Shown here in pieces: positions 1-8,638 of a stretch of DNA of 32,056 nucleotides (positions within the stretch are counted from its first letter, which is position 1; each line of letters starts with the position of its first letter). The position numbers and the translations under genes are program-made. The notes beneath the pieces are model-generated. The model did no database searches, was not told the origin of the DNA, and saw nothing but the letters and a program-made list of their open reading frames with translations. Source of the stretch: an uncultured Bacteroidota bacterium (lineage in GTDB: Bacteria; Bacteroidota; Bacteroidia; Flavobacteriales; Flavobacteriaceae); NCBI GenBank assembly GCA_902608795.1, contig CACLPI010000014.1, forward strand, positions 1-32,056, given 5' to 3'.

Positions 1-505
1 TCAAAAACATATTTATCCTTTTAGATGCAGATCCTTTAAATGGATCAGAAACATGTTTTTTTGTTCTATCGGTATGAGGAATTTCAAAAAAAATTTTTTT
101 GAATTCATGAATAGAATTGTGCATTGACTGATTTTTAATATTTTCGGCAAAAACCTTCTCCAAACCACCATAATTCATATAAATATGTCTTAGACTTGTA
201 ATGAACTGAATAAAATCATTGCCATTAAAGGTCCTGTGGACAAATTTTAAAATTTTTTTCAGATCTTTTTCAGAGTGATATATGATAAAATTATGTGGAT
301 CATTATCCATTAATTTCATCATTTTAATTGAACTGGTTATTATAGATTTTCTGTTACCCCAAGAAATTGTTGATGTTAGGAAGCCTGAAATTTCAATATC
401 TTCTTTTTTGTTAAATAAATGAGGTATTTGAATAGGATCATCTTTTATAAAACTAGAATTATTATATTCTTCGGTCTTTAAATTTAAAAATTCTTTAATA
501 TCCAA
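1..505 (-). CDS. TIGR02757 (DUF2400) family protein, C-terminal end cut by window edge
   Basis: An open minus-strand frame of about 168 codons runs from a TTG at 503-505 off the left edge of the window without a stop. The translation contains KDDPIQIPHLF, TSTISWGNRKSI, NYGGLEKVF and, near the edge, SDPFKGSASKRINMFL. These match my memory of the Bacteroidota family TIGR02757 (DUF2400), whose function is not established. There is no ATG near the expected N-terminus. TTG is the likely start because family members begin close to the DIKEFL segment. It follows the ABC ATPase gene on the same strand after 9 bases and in the same reading frame as that gene's stop codon, so the two are probably co-transcribed and translationally coupled. 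Family assignment is from remembered motifs; the gene itself is clear. Confidence 0.85.
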   Translation of the reverse strand, partial: MDIKEFLNLKTEEYNNSSFIKDDPIQIPHLFNKKEDIEISGFLTSTISWGNRKSIITSSIKMMKLMDNDPHNFIIYHSEKDLKKILKFVHRTFNGNDFIQFITSLRHIYMNYGGLEKVFAENIKNQSMHNSIHEFKKIFFEIPHTDRTKKHVSDPFKGSASKRINMFL

Positions 506-514
506 AATTTCGGC

Positions 515-1174
515 TTATTTAATCTTACCATCGACTATTTCTAAAATTTTATCCGATTTTTTAGCTAGAGATAAATCATGTGTTGCTATTACGAAAGTGT
601 AGTTGAAGTCTTTTCTTAAATCCAAAAAAAGGTTGTGAAGGTTATTTGATGAACTGGTATCAAGATTACCAGATGGTTCATCAGCAAGGATTATACTTGG
701 TTTATTTATCAAAGATCGAGCTACAGCAACTCTTTGTTTTTCACCTCCAGAAAGCTCATTGGGTTTGTTATTTTTTTTATCAATTATACTCAGATAGTCC
801 ATCAATTCCTTTGCTTTAGTTTCAGCTATTTTTTTTGGTGTTTTATTAATGAATGCAGGAATACAAATATTTTCAATAGCAGTAAATTCTGGAAGTAATT
901 GATGAAATTGAAAAACAAATCCGATTTCTTGATTTCTAAATCTAGCTAATTCATCATCACTCATTATACTCACATCATGGTTGTTTAGTAATAATGTTGA
1001 ACTTTCTTTTTTATCATAGCTGTCAATTGTTCCAAGGATTTGTAAAAGAGTTGTTTTACCTGCACCAGAAGCACCAACTATGCTGATGATTTCTCCTTTA
1101 TTAACATTAATGTCAATTCCTTTTAGAATATGGTTTTTATCGTAGAATTTATGTATATTTTTGGCTAAAATCAT
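515..1174 (-). CDS. lolD: LolD-type ABC transporter ATP-binding protein
   Basis: A 219-residue ABC ATPase with every expected motif: Walker A GASGAGKT at 34-41, Q-loop glutamine at Q89, signature LSGGEKQ at 141-147, Walker B ILADEP ending D165-E166, and the switch histidine H199 in ATHD. Length and signature are those of the LolD/MacB/FtsE branch, whose members power release of outer-membrane lipoproteins or act in MacB-like export. In Bacteroidota this branch is usually named LolD. The membrane partner (LolC/E or MacB) is not in the window, so the substrate cannot be read from context and the symbol is only a family label. It is divergent from msrA with just 29 bases between the start codons. 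Confidence 0.85.
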   Translation of the reverse strand: MILAKNIHKFYDKNHILKGIDINVNKGEIISIVGASGAGKTTLLQILGTIDSYDKKESSTLLLNNHDVSIMSDDELARFRNQEIGFVFQFHQLLPEFTAIENICIPAFINKTPKKIAETKAKELMDYLSIIDKKNNKPNELSGGEKQRVAVARSLINKPSIILADEPSGNLDTSSSNNLHNLFLDLRKDFNYTFVIATHDLSLAKKSDKILEIVDGKIK

Positions 1175-1203
1175 TAATCAAAAATAATATATTAATTTAA
1201 TTT

Positions 1204-1740
1204 ATGAGGGTTATTAATAAAGCATATTTTTCAGGTGGTTGTTTTTGGTGTACAGAGGCAATATATAAAAGAATAAAAGGAGTATTGGATGTAAAACCCG
1301 GATATTGTGGCGGAAATATTCAAAACCCAACTTATAAAGAGGTTTGCACTGGAAAAACCGGTCATGCTGAAACAGTAGAGATCACATATGATACGATGAT
1401 TATTGACTTTCAATCTCTGCTAAAAATATTCTTTGATACACACGATCCAACTACATTAAATAGACAAGGGAATGACGTTGGGACACATTACAGATCAATT
1501 GCATTTTACTCAAATTTAATTGAAAAAGAAATGATTGTAAATTATATTGAGTTGTTAGAAGGGAGTAATTTATTTAAAGATAAAATTGTAACTGAAGTAA
1601 TTAAATTTAATAAGTTCTTTAAGGCAGAAAATTACCATGAGAATTATTATGAATTAAATAAGAATCAACCTTATTGTGATATTGTTATCACTCCAAAAGT
1701 TGAAAAATTTCAAAAGAATTTTAAGGATAAATTGATGTAA
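1204..1740 (+). CDS. msrA: Peptide-methionine (S)-S-oxide reductase MsrA
   Basis: MsrA reduces the S-epimer of methionine sulfoxide, free or in proteins, and so repairs oxidative damage. The active-site motif GCFWC is at residues 12-16 with the catalytic cysteine C13. GYCGG, the TGHAETV segment, the DPTTLNRQGND stretch and YHENYY, all standard for the family, follow. At 178 residues it is a stand-alone MsrA with no MsrB domain. No signal peptide is visible, so it should be cytoplasmic. The C-terminal QPYC cysteine is a candidate resolving residue. Its 3' end meets the convergent small membrane gene with one base between the stops. Confidence 0.96.
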   Translation: MRVINKAYFSGGCFWCTEAIYKRIKGVLDVKPGYCGGNIQNPTYKEVCTGKTGHAETVEITYDTMIIDFQSLLKIFFDTHDPTTLNRQGNDVGTHYRSIAFYSNLIEKEMIVNYIELLEGSNLFKDKIVTEVIKFNKFFKAENYHENYYELNKNQPYCDIVITPKVEKFQKNFKDKLM

Positions 1741-1741
1741 A

Positions 1742-2038
1742 CTAAAATTTTAGTCCAAAAACATTCAAAAATTTTCTTACAAACTTCCAGAAAAACTTAA
1801 ATTCTCCAAATAAAAATGCTACAAACACTAATATAAATTGATATACAATTGTAATTAAAACTATTCTAATCAACCAATACATTATAATGTTAAGATTATC
1901 AGTAGTTATTCCAAAAATATTGCAAAGGGGTTCAGAAATCCAAGCAGCTGTTGAGCCAGTAATTCCAAAAACAATAAATATTTTCAAAATTTGAAAATTT
2001 GAGGTAATACCCCATCTTTTTTTAAGTTTATCCATCAA
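1742..2038 (-). CDS. Small membrane protein, DUF6787-like
   Basis: A 98-residue protein opening with a basic segment (KLKKRWGITSNFQ) followed by two hydrophobic stretches, about residues 18-36 and 52-78, and ending in an aromatic-rich basic tail (FKFFWKFVRKFLNVFG). It is probably an inner-membrane protein with two helices. The N-terminal KKRWGITSN and the EFKFFW segment match my memory of DUF6787, a Bacteroidota family with no known function that older annotations sometimes misname. It is the last gene of the minus-strand run with serC and serA; only 2 bases separate it from serA. Confidence 0.75.
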   Translation of the reverse strand: MMDKLKKRWGITSNFQILKIFIVFGITGSTAAWISEPLCNIFGITTDNLNIIMYWLIRIVLITIVYQFILVFVAFLFGEFKFFWKFVRKFLNVFGLKF

Positions 2039-2040
2039 AA

Positions 2041-2994
2041 TTATTTGGTATATAAATTTATTATCTGTTCAGCAAGTTCAATTCCAATTCTTTTTTGCGC
2101 TTCTTTTGTTGCGGCTCCAATGTGCGGGGTCATTGATATTTTTTGATTCATTAAAACATTAATGCCGGGGGTTGGCTCATTTTCAAATGTATCAAGTGCC
2201 GCAAAGGATAAATTTTTATTTTCTATGTATTTAATTAAAGATTCTTCGTCAATCACTCCACCACGAGCTGCGTTAATAATTCCTGAACCTTGTTTCATTA
2301 AAGAAAACTCTTTATCACCAATAATATAGTCCTTTTGTGCCGGCACATGTAATGAAATGAAGTCAGATTTTTTTAAAAGTTCGTCAAAAGTTGTGCTATC
2401 TAATTCAAATTTCTTTGAACTTCTGTCAAAAAAATCAATTTCAATTTCAGCTTTTTTATTGTGTAAATCATAAAAAATCACATTCATACCGACACCTATA
2501 CCAATTTTAGCAACTTCTTGACCTATTCTTCCAAACCCAACTACACCCAATGTTTTTCCTTTAAGTTCTATTCCTCCGGCATAATTTTTTTTAAGTTTTT
2601 TAAATTGTTTATCACCATCAAGAGGCATTTCCCTGTTAGAGATATGCAGTGATCTTACACAAGAAAATAAATGTGCAAATACCAGTTCAGCAACCGATAT
2701 TGATGATGCTGCAGGAGTATTGATTACATGAATACCATTTTCCTTGGCATAGGATACATCTATATTATCCATTCCAACACCACCTCTTCCAATAATTTTT
2801 ATTGATTTACAGCCATCAATCAAATCTTTTCTAACTTTTGTAGCGCTTCTTACTAATAATACTTCAATATTATTCTCATTTATAAAATCTATGATATTTG
2901 TCTGGTCAACAGATTCTAAAATAGTATTAAAGCCTGCAGCAGTAAGTTTTTCAACACCTTCCTGACTAATCCCATCATTTGCTAAAACATTCAT
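2041..2994 (-). CDS. serA: D-3-phosphoglycerate dehydrogenase (D-2-hydroxyacid dehydrogenase family)
   Basis: This enzyme oxidises 3-phosphoglycerate to 3-phosphohydroxypyruvate with NAD, the first step of serine synthesis. The Rossmann motif GFGRIG is at 153-158. The catalytic set is R244 in ARGG, E273 in ENEP and H291 in TPHIG. Upstream the family segments GRGGVGMDN (69-77) and NTPAASS (92-98) are present. At 317 residues it is the short form without a C-terminal ACT domain, so serine feedback inhibition through ACT is not expected. The serA call over another hydroxyacid dehydrogenase rests on serC lying directly upstream with 3 bases between them. Confidence 0.92.
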   Translation of the reverse strand: MNVLANDGISQEGVEKLTAAGFNTILESVDQTNIIDFINENNIEVLLVRSATKVRKDLIDGCKSIKIIGRGGVGMDNIDVSYAKENGIHVINTPAASSISVAELVFAHLFSCVRSLHISNREMPLDGDKQFKKLKKNYAGGIELKGKTLGVVGFGRIGQEVAKIGIGVGMNVIFYDLHNKKAEIEIDFFDRSSKKFELDSTTFDELLKKSDFISLHVPAQKDYIIGDKEFSLMKQGSGIINAARGGVIDEESLIKYIENKNLSFAALDTFENEPTPGINVLMNQKISMTPHIGAATKEAQKRIGIELAEQIINLYTK

Positions 2995-2997
2995 ATT

Positions 2998-4059
2998 TTA
3001 AATTTTAGATTCTAATTCACTCATAACTTCAACCAGAGCTTTTACACTGTCAATACCCATTGCGTTATACATAGATGCTCTGTATCCACCAACACTTCTG
3101 TGTCCAGAAAGGGCAGATATTCTGGCCTCTGACAACATTGATTCAAAACTATCTTTAAAAGTGTCATCAAATAAATTGAAAGTAGCATTCATCATTGATC
3201 TGTCAGCTTCATTAGCATGACCTTTGAATAGTGGATTTAAATCAATTTCAGAGTATAGCATTTCAGACTTTTTTCTATTCTTTTCTTCAATGGCAGAAAT
3301 ACCCCCCATTTTTTTTAACCATCTCATATTAAGCATAGACACATAAACTGAAAAAACAGGTGGGGTATTAAACATGCTGCTTTTTTCAGCATGTACCTTA
3401 TAGTTTAACATTGAAGGAACATCATTCTTTATATTACTTAATAAATCGTTTTTTATGATAACTAGTGTTGCTCCTGCTGGACCTAAATTTTTCTGAGCAC
3501 CGGCATAAATTAAATCAAATTTGGAGAAATCTAATACACGTGAAAATATATCACTACTCATATCACAAAATACAGGGGTCTTTGTTGAAGGAAAAGAATT
3601 GATTTGAGTACCAAAAATTGTATTGTTTGAGGTGCAATGAAAATAGTCGTATTGTTTAGAAATATCATACTTTGGAATATAATTGAAATTTTCATTTTCG
3701 GAGGTAGCTATCACATCAACTTTTCCATATAATTTCGCTTCTTTAATTGCTTTTTTACTCCATGTTCCTGTGTTTAAATAAGCAGCTTCATTTCTTAGAT
3801 AGTTATATGCAACCATTAAGAATTGAGAACTTGCTCCACCTTGCAAAAATAATGCAGTATAATCGTTGCCGCTTAATCCCAATAATTCTAAAGATAAGTC
3901 TCTAGCTTCATCCATTATTTCAACAAACGCATGGCTACGATGAGAGATCTCTAACAATGAAAGCCCTGAACCATTTAAGTCTTTTACCGCGTTTGAGGCT
4001 TCCTCAAAGACCTGAGTCGGTAAAATTGATGGTCCAGCGCAGAAGTTATGAATTTTCAT
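2998..4059 (-). CDS. serC: Phosphoserine aminotransferase
   Basis: SerC converts 3-phosphohydroxypyruvate and glutamate to phosphoserine and 2-oxoglutarate, and is also used in vitamin B6 synthesis in some bacteria. The protein starts with the usual NFCAGPS. It carries SLLEISHRS (34-42), FLQGGASSQF (71-80), the W100 stacking tryptophan in TGTW, and the PLP-binding lysine K190 in AGAQKN. It ends with SGHRSVGGYRAS, typical of the phosphate-binding C-terminal part. Length 353 is slightly shorter than the E. coli enzyme and normal for Bacteroidota. It is transcribed with serA downstream and lies 68 bases from the acyl-CoA reductase upstream. Confidence 0.97.
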   Translation of the reverse strand: MKIHNFCAGPSILPTQVFEEASNAVKDLNGSGLSLLEISHRSHAFVEIMDEARDLSLELLGLSGNDYTALFLQGGASSQFLMVAYNYLRNEAAYLNTGTWSKKAIKEAKLYGKVDVIATSENENFNYIPKYDISKQYDYFHCTSNNTIFGTQINSFPSTKTPVFCDMSSDIFSRVLDFSKFDLIYAGAQKNLGPAGATLVIIKNDLLSNIKNDVPSMLNYKVHAEKSSMFNTPPVFSVYVSMLNMRWLKKMGGISAIEEKNRKKSEMLYSEIDLNPLFKGHANEADRSMMNATFNLFDDTFKDSFESMLSEARISALSGHRSVGGYRASMYNAMGIDSVKALVEVMSELESKI

Positions 4060-4127
4060 ATATTGTATTAAAAGTGCAAATTTCGATATTTAGTAAACCA
4101 AATAAGCTATCAACAAGTAAAATGTTT

Positions 4128-5165
4128 TTAACTACTTGTTAACAGAAAATTTATTGTATCTGAATTATCTGCGTATTGATCTAATCTTGGATCTTGTGCC
4201 TCACCAAATCTTATAGAGTTGTCTATTTGGAGATTAGTAACAATGCATTGAATTTGATTTATCTTCTCTTTTATCAAATCACATACCTGGGAGAGATTAT
4301 CATAATAATCATAGTATATTACTGAAATTGGCGGGTTAATTTCTTTAGATTGGCTCATTAAAAAATAATCACAATCAGTAAAAACCTCATTGTTCATTAT
4401 TTTAACTGTCTTTTGATAATTGTAATTATTCGAGTATTTATTGTGATTTATTATGTAATTATAATTGTTAAACTTATTTTTAAGTTGAGATATATCATAT
4501 CCAGTGGGAACAAATATTTTAGAAATATTTCTACATCCCAATCCAAAGTAGATAAAAATGTCATCTGACAGTAATTTTAATTCATTTTCACTTTCATTTC
4601 CTGACAAAACTGCTATTGAATTTCTATTTTTTCTAAGTAATGAGCTTTTGTCTCTAAAGTAATATTCAAAATAATTAAATGTATTGTTAGAACCTGTAGC
4701 TATTACTTTGTCAAAATCACCAAGTTTTTCTGATGCTATTTCTATTATTTCATTGGTTTCAGGAAACTCTTCGTGTAAGAATTCAACAAAAAAATTAATC
4801 AGAATTTTATCATCGCTTGAAGGTTTGATAATGCCTTTATTTCCTGTGATAATTACACATATTAAATCATGCAATCCAGCTAAGGGAAAGTTTCCTGCCA
4901 TAATTATAGCAACTTTATAATTTACATTTTGTAAATTATATTTTGAAACCCATGTTTCCAGTGTGTCCTTTCTTAATTTGATTATCCAATATTTTAAAGC
5001 ATTGATAATATTTTTTTTTGAAAACCAACTATTATGCTTTTCTGCATCTTCAATTGCTTGTGTTAGTTTTGGATTTTCAGATTGATTTTCATCTGAAAAG
5101 AATGATTCTAAAAGGTCTCCAAAACTTGATAAGTAGTTGATTCTAACTTTTAATTCTGTATCCAT
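4128..5165 (-). CDS. Acyl-CoA reductase, LuxC family
   Basis: A 345-residue protein that I assign to the LuxC-type acyl-CoA reductase family (PF05893), whose best-known member makes fatty aldehyde for bacterial luciferase. Visible markers are MAGNFPLAGLHDL (89-101), ITGNKGIIKPSS (106-117), ATGSNNTFNYF (156-166) and GLGCRN (208-213), with C211 the likely thioester-forming cysteine. No luxA/B-like gene is present, so luminescence is not implied; the real substrate in Bacteroidota is unknown. It heads the minus-strand run with serC and serA and is divergent from a ferredoxin gene. I recall this acyl-CoA reductase/ferredoxin pairing from other Bacteroidota genomes. Confidence 0.88.
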   Translation of the reverse strand: MDTELKVRINYLSSFGDLLESFFSDENQSENPKLTQAIEDAEKHNSWFSKKNIINALKYWIIKLRKDTLETWVSKYNLQNVNYKVAIIMAGNFPLAGLHDLICVIITGNKGIIKPSSDDKILINFFVEFLHEEFPETNEIIEIASEKLGDFDKVIATGSNNTFNYFEYYFRDKSSLLRKNRNSIAVLSGNESENELKLLSDDIFIYFGLGCRNISKIFVPTGYDISQLKNKFNNYNYIINHNKYSNNYNYQKTVKIMNNEVFTDCDYFLMSQSKEINPPISVIYYDYYDNLSQVCDLIKEKINQIQCIVTNLQIDNSIRFGEAQDPRLDQYADNSDTINFLLTSS

Positions 5166-5169
5166 ACTT

Positions 5170-5199
5170 TTGTTTTTAATGATATTGGCGCTAATTTTG
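5170..5199 (+). promoter_or_regulatory. Bacteroidota-type promoter for the ferredoxin-ychF genes
   Basis: A TTG at 5170-5172 is followed after exactly 19 bases by TAATTTTG at 5192-5199. This matches the flavobacterial sigma-A consensus TTG-N(17-23)-TAnnTTTG in both elements. The predicted start of transcription is a few bases past the second element, giving a leader of roughly 20-25 bases before the ferredoxin ATG at 5231. Confidence 0.65.
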
Positions 5200-5202
5200 T
5201 AA

Positions 5203-5210
5203 CAAATTTA
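5203..5210 (-). promoter_or_regulatory. Possible -7 element for the acyl-CoA reductase gene
   Basis: On the minus strand TAAATTTG reads from 5210 to 5203 and fits the TAnnTTTG -7 consensus, 37 bases ahead of the acyl-CoA reductase ATG. No TTG lies at the expected -33 distance, so this is only a half match. It would face the plus-strand promoter ending at 5199. Confidence 0.35.
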
Positions 5211-5230
5211 AATAATATAATAAAATTATT

Positions 5231-5593
5231 ATGGCGATAATTATAACAGATGATTGCATAAATTGTGGCGCATGTGAGCCAGAATGTCCAAATACTGCTA
5301 TTTATGAAGCTGCGGTTAACTGGAAATATTCTGACGGTACAAATCTTAGAGGAGAAGTAAATCTTCTAGATGGTAAGGTTGTTAGTGCGGAGGTTCCACA
5401 AGCTGCAGTCAATGATGAGGTCTATTATATTGTCCCAGATAAATGCACAGAATGTAAAGGGTTTCATGAGGAGCCACAATGCGCTGCTGTATGCCCTGTT
5501 GATTGTTGTATTCCCGATTTAAATAACATTGAATCCGAATCTTTATTACTCGAAAAGCAAAAGTTGATGCACAGGGATGAAATTAATGCATAA
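5231..5593 (+). CDS. Ferredoxin with two [4Fe-4S] clusters
   Basis: A 120-residue soluble electron carrier. Cluster one is the classical C9-x2-C12-x2-C15-x3-C19-P. The second site is C72-x2-C75-x8-C84-x3-C88-P with extra cysteines C92 and C93, the arrangement of the 7Fe/8Fe (Allochromatium-like) ferredoxins with a long loop in the second motif. A 50-residue insert lies between the two motifs. Redox partners are not identified. Placement opposite the acyl-CoA reductase suggests a shared pathway, but this is inference. The ychF gene follows after 4 bases, so the two are probably one transcript. Confidence 0.93.
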   Translation: MAIIITDDCINCGACEPECPNTAIYEAAVNWKYSDGTNLRGEVNLLDGKVVSAEVPQAAVNDEVYYIVPDKCTECKGFHEEPQCAAVCPVDCCIPDLNNIESESLLLEKQKLMHRDEINA

Positions 5594-5597
5594 ATAA

Positions 5598-6692
5598 ATG
5601 AAAGCTGGAATAGTAGGTTTACCAAATGTTGGAAAATCAACATTATTTAATTGTTTATCAAATACAAAAGCTCAAAGTGCAAATTTCCCTTTTTGTACTA
5701 TTGAACCAAATCACAGTATCATAAATGTCCCTGATAAAAGGCTTATGGCTCTAGAGGATATCGTGAAGCCGGAGAAGGTTGTTCCTGCTACAGTCGAAAT
5801 TGTTGATATTGCAGGTTTGGTCAAAGGTGCTAGTAAGGGGGAGGGATTGGGTAATAAGTTTTTAGCAAATATTAGGGAAACGGATGCTATAATTCATGTG
5901 CTAAGATGTTTCGATAATGACAATATTACTCACGTTGATGGCTCTGTTGATCCTGTCAGAGATAAAGAGATCATTGATATTGAATTACAGTTAAAAGATT
6001 TGGAGAGTTTGAATAACAGGATTGAAAAAGTTAATAGAACTGCAAAATCAGGTGATAAGGACGCATTACGTGAAAAAGAAATATTACAAAAGGCGATTGC
6101 TTTTATTGAGTCATCAAATAATATTAGATCGATTGATTTAGACATTACAGACATAAATAAGTACTTAAATCCTTTACAATTAATAACATCAAAACCGGTA
6201 CTATATGTGTGTAATGTTGATGAAAACAGTATAAATTCAAAAAATGACCATGTAGAATCTGTAAAATCATTTATCAGTAAAGAAGGCGCTAATTTAATCA
6301 TTCTCGCCGCTGGTATTGAATCTGAAATTAATGAGCTCGATGATTATGAAGAAAGAAGAATGTTTTTAGACGATTTAGGTTTGGATGTTCCTGGATCCTC
6401 AAAATTAATTAATGCAACATATGACCTTCTTAATTTACAAACTTATTTTACTGCGGGTCCAAAAGAAGTGCGTGCTTGGACTATTCAAAAAATGGCAACT
6501 GCACCTCAAGCTGCTGGTGTTATTCATACAGACTTTGAAAAGGGTTTTATTAAAGCCGAAGTTATTGCTTACAATGACTATATCAATTTTAAAACTGAGG
6601 CTAAGGTTAAGGAGGCAGGAAAGATGAGGATAGAAGGTAAAGATTACATAGTTAAAAATGGAGATATTATACATTTTTTATTTAACGTTTAG
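5598..6692 (+). CDS. ychF: Redox-regulated ribosome-associated ATPase YchF (OLA1 family)
   Basis: YchF is a universally conserved Obg-like P-loop NTPase that binds ribosomes and prefers ATP. The G1 loop GLPNVGKS is at residues 7-14. The switch I segment NFPFCTIEPN and G3 DIAGLVKGASKGEGLG follow, and the G4 position reads NVDE rather than NKxD, the substitution that explains ATP preference in this family. A coiled-coil insertion lies at about 135-175 and a TGS domain at about 280-364 (LQTYFTAGPKEVRAW, ending DIIHFLFNV). Length 364 is standard. Confidence 0.97.
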   Translation: MKAGIVGLPNVGKSTLFNCLSNTKAQSANFPFCTIEPNHSIINVPDKRLMALEDIVKPEKVVPATVEIVDIAGLVKGASKGEGLGNKFLANIRETDAIIHVLRCFDNDNITHVDGSVDPVRDKEIIDIELQLKDLESLNNRIEKVNRTAKSGDKDALREKEILQKAIAFIESSNNIRSIDLDITDINKYLNPLQLITSKPVLYVCNVDENSINSKNDHVESVKSFISKEGANLIILAAGIESEINELDDYEERRMFLDDLGLDVPGSSKLINATYDLLNLQTYFTAGPKEVRAWTIQKMATAPQAAGVIHTDFEKGFIKAEVIAYNDYINFKTEAKVKEAGKMRIEGKDYIVKNGDIIHFLFNV

Positions 6693-6787
6693 CATATCAG
6701 TCAATCTCTTGATATTTTGTTAATTACTTATTTAAATCAACATTTATTTTCTTTTACTGATACATTATATTAGCAATCTAAAGAAGT

Positions 6788-8638
6788 ATGGCTAAAATCA
6801 ATCAATATACAGAGGATAATATCAGATCTTTAGATTGGAAAGAGCATATTCGTATGCGGCCTGGAATGTATATTGGTAAGCTCGGAGATGGCTCTTCACC
6901 CGATGATGGTATTTATATCTTGTTAAAGGAAGTTTTAGATAATTCAATAGATGAATTTGTCATGGGTTCAGGTAAGACTATTGAGGTTTCTGTTCAAAGC
7001 TCTAGGGTAACTGTAAGGGATTATGGTAGGGGTATTCCACTTGGAAAATTAATAGATGTTGTTTCTAAAATGAACACAGGAGGAAAGTACGATACTAGAG
7101 CTTTTAAAAAGGCTGTTGGTTTAAATGGTGTAGGTACAAAAGCCGTAAATGCATTATCTGACTATTTTAAAGTTGAATCTAATAGGGATGGAAAAACAGC
7201 ATATGCTGAATTTAACAGAGGTGTTCTTGAAATTGAAAATCAGCCAGAAGAAAGTTCTAGAAGAAGGGGAACTAAAGTAACATTTATCCCTGATGAGTCA
7301 ATTTTTAAAAATTTTAAATTCAGAAATGAATATATAGCCCGCATGTTGAAAAACTATGTCTACTTAAATCCAGGCTTAACAATAGTTTTTAACAATGAGA
7401 AGTTCCATAGCAAGGATGGGTTGAAAGATTTATTAGAGGAAAGAATCAAAGATACTCAAATTTCATACCCGATTATTCATTTAAAGGGAAATGATATTGA
7501 GCTTGCAATTACTCACAGCAGGACTCAGTATAGCGAAGAATACCATTCCTTTGTTAACGGTCAAAATACTACTCAAGGTGGTACACATCTAAGTTCATTT
7601 AGAGAAGCATTTGTAAAAACTATAAGAGATTTTTATGGAAAAAACTTTGACTCTTCTGATATTCGAAAATCTATCGTGGCTGCAATTTCTATAAAAGTGA
7701 TGGAGCCTATTTTTGAAAGTCAAACCAAAACTAAGCTGGGCTCTACTGAGATGGGAGGGGATTTTCCTTCAGTTAGAGTATATATTAATGATTTTTTAAA
7801 AAATAAACTTGATAATTTCCTTCATAAAAACAGTGATGTTGCTGAATCGTTGAATAAAAAAATATTACAAGCTGAAAAAGAAAGAAAAGAACTTTCAGGC
7901 ATCAGAAAGTTAGCCAGAGAAAGAGCGAAAAAAGCCAGTCTTCACAATAAAAAACTAAGAGACTGTAGAGTTCATTTTGGAGATTTAAAAAATGATAGAA
8001 GACTTGATACAACCTTGTTTATAACAGAAGGAGATTCAGCATCCGGCAGTATTACTAAATCTAGAGACGTAAATACACAAGCTGTTTTTAGTCTAAGGGG
8101 TAAACCTCTTAATTCATATGGCATGTCTAAAAAAATTGTATACGAAAATGAAGAGTTTAATTTACTTCAAGCAGCTTTAAATATTGAGGATTCAATTGAA
8201 AACTTAAGATATAACAATATTGTAATTGCCACTGATGCTGATGTTGACGGAATGCATATTCGTCTTTTATTAATTACATTTTTCTTACAATTCTTCCCTG
8301 AACTGATTAGAAGTGGTCACTTATTTATCCTGCAGACACCCTTATTTAGGGTTAGAAATAAAAAAGAGACAATATATTGTTACTCTGAAATTGAAAGAAT
8401 TAAAGCTATTGAAAAACTCCAGCCAAAGCCTGAAATAACAAGATTTAAAGGATTGGGCGAGATTTCACCTGATGAGTTTGGACATTTTATCGGAGACGAT
8501 ATAAGGCTAGATCCAATAATGTTAGATGAAGACAAAAGTATTGAAGAGCTTTTGAGTTTTTATATGGGTAAAAACACACCGGATAGACAATCCTTCATTA
8601 TTGACAATTTAAAAGTTGAACTTGATATTATAGAGTAA
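6788..8638 (+). CDS. parE: DNA topoisomerase IV subunit B
   Basis: The ATPase subunit of topoisomerase IV, which unlinks daughter chromosomes. The GHKL ATPase domain has the catalytic glutamate E48 ([11 protein letters not shown]), DYGRGIP at 78-84 and [14 protein letters not shown] at 111-124. The TOPRIM domain carries EGDSASG with E414 and DADVDG from D483. RFKGLGE near the C-terminus is the usual tail motif. At 616 residues it is the short type II B subunit. ParE rather than GyrB is chosen because it lies next to a ParC-like A subunit; gyrase would be elsewhere. The parC ATG follows its TAA directly, so translation is probably coupled. Confidence 0.95.
   Translation: MAKINQYTEDNIRSLDWKEHIRMRPGMYIGKLGDGSSPDDGIYILLKEVLDNSIDEFVMGSGKTIEVSVQSSRVTVRDYGRGIPLGKLIDVVSKMNTGGKYDTRAFKKAVGLNGVGTKAVNALSDYFKVESNRDGKTAYAEFNRGVLEIENQPEESSRRRGTKVTFIPDESIFKNFKFRNEYIARMLKNYVYLNPGLTIVFNNEKFHSKDGLKDLLEERIKDTQISYPIIHLKGNDIELAITHSRTQYSEEYHSFVNGQNTTQGGTHLSSFREAFVKTIRDFYGKNFDSSDIRKSIVAAISIKVMEPIFESQTKTKLGSTEMGGDFPSVRVYINDFLKNKLDNFLHKNSDVAESLNKKILQAEKERKELSGIRKLARERAKKASLHNKKLRDCRVHFGDLKNDRRLDTTLFITEGDSASGSITKSRDVNTQAVFSLRGKPLNSYGMSKKIVYENEEFNLLQAALNIEDSIENLRYNNIVIATDADVDGMHIRLLLITFFLQFFPELIRSGHLFILQTPLFRVRNKKETIYCYSEIERIKAIEKLQPKPEITRFKGLGEISPDEFGHFIGDDIRLDPIMLDEDKSIEELLSFYMGKNTPDRQSFIIDNLKVELDIIE

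Noticed and set aside
1179-1186. TATTTTTG on the minus strand as promoter for the ABC ATPase gene
   Set aside because: It lies four bases from the start codon and has no -33 element; such sequences are frequent by chance in this AT-rich DNA.
4128-5165. Bioluminescence locus because of the LuxC-like gene
   Set aside because: No luxA, luxB, luxD or luxE homologue is present, and the family occurs in non-luminous Bacteroidota.
6694-6715. Inverted repeat ATATCA ... TGATAT after ychF as a terminator
   Set aside because: Arms are only six A/T-rich pairs with a ten-base loop and no proper U-tract.
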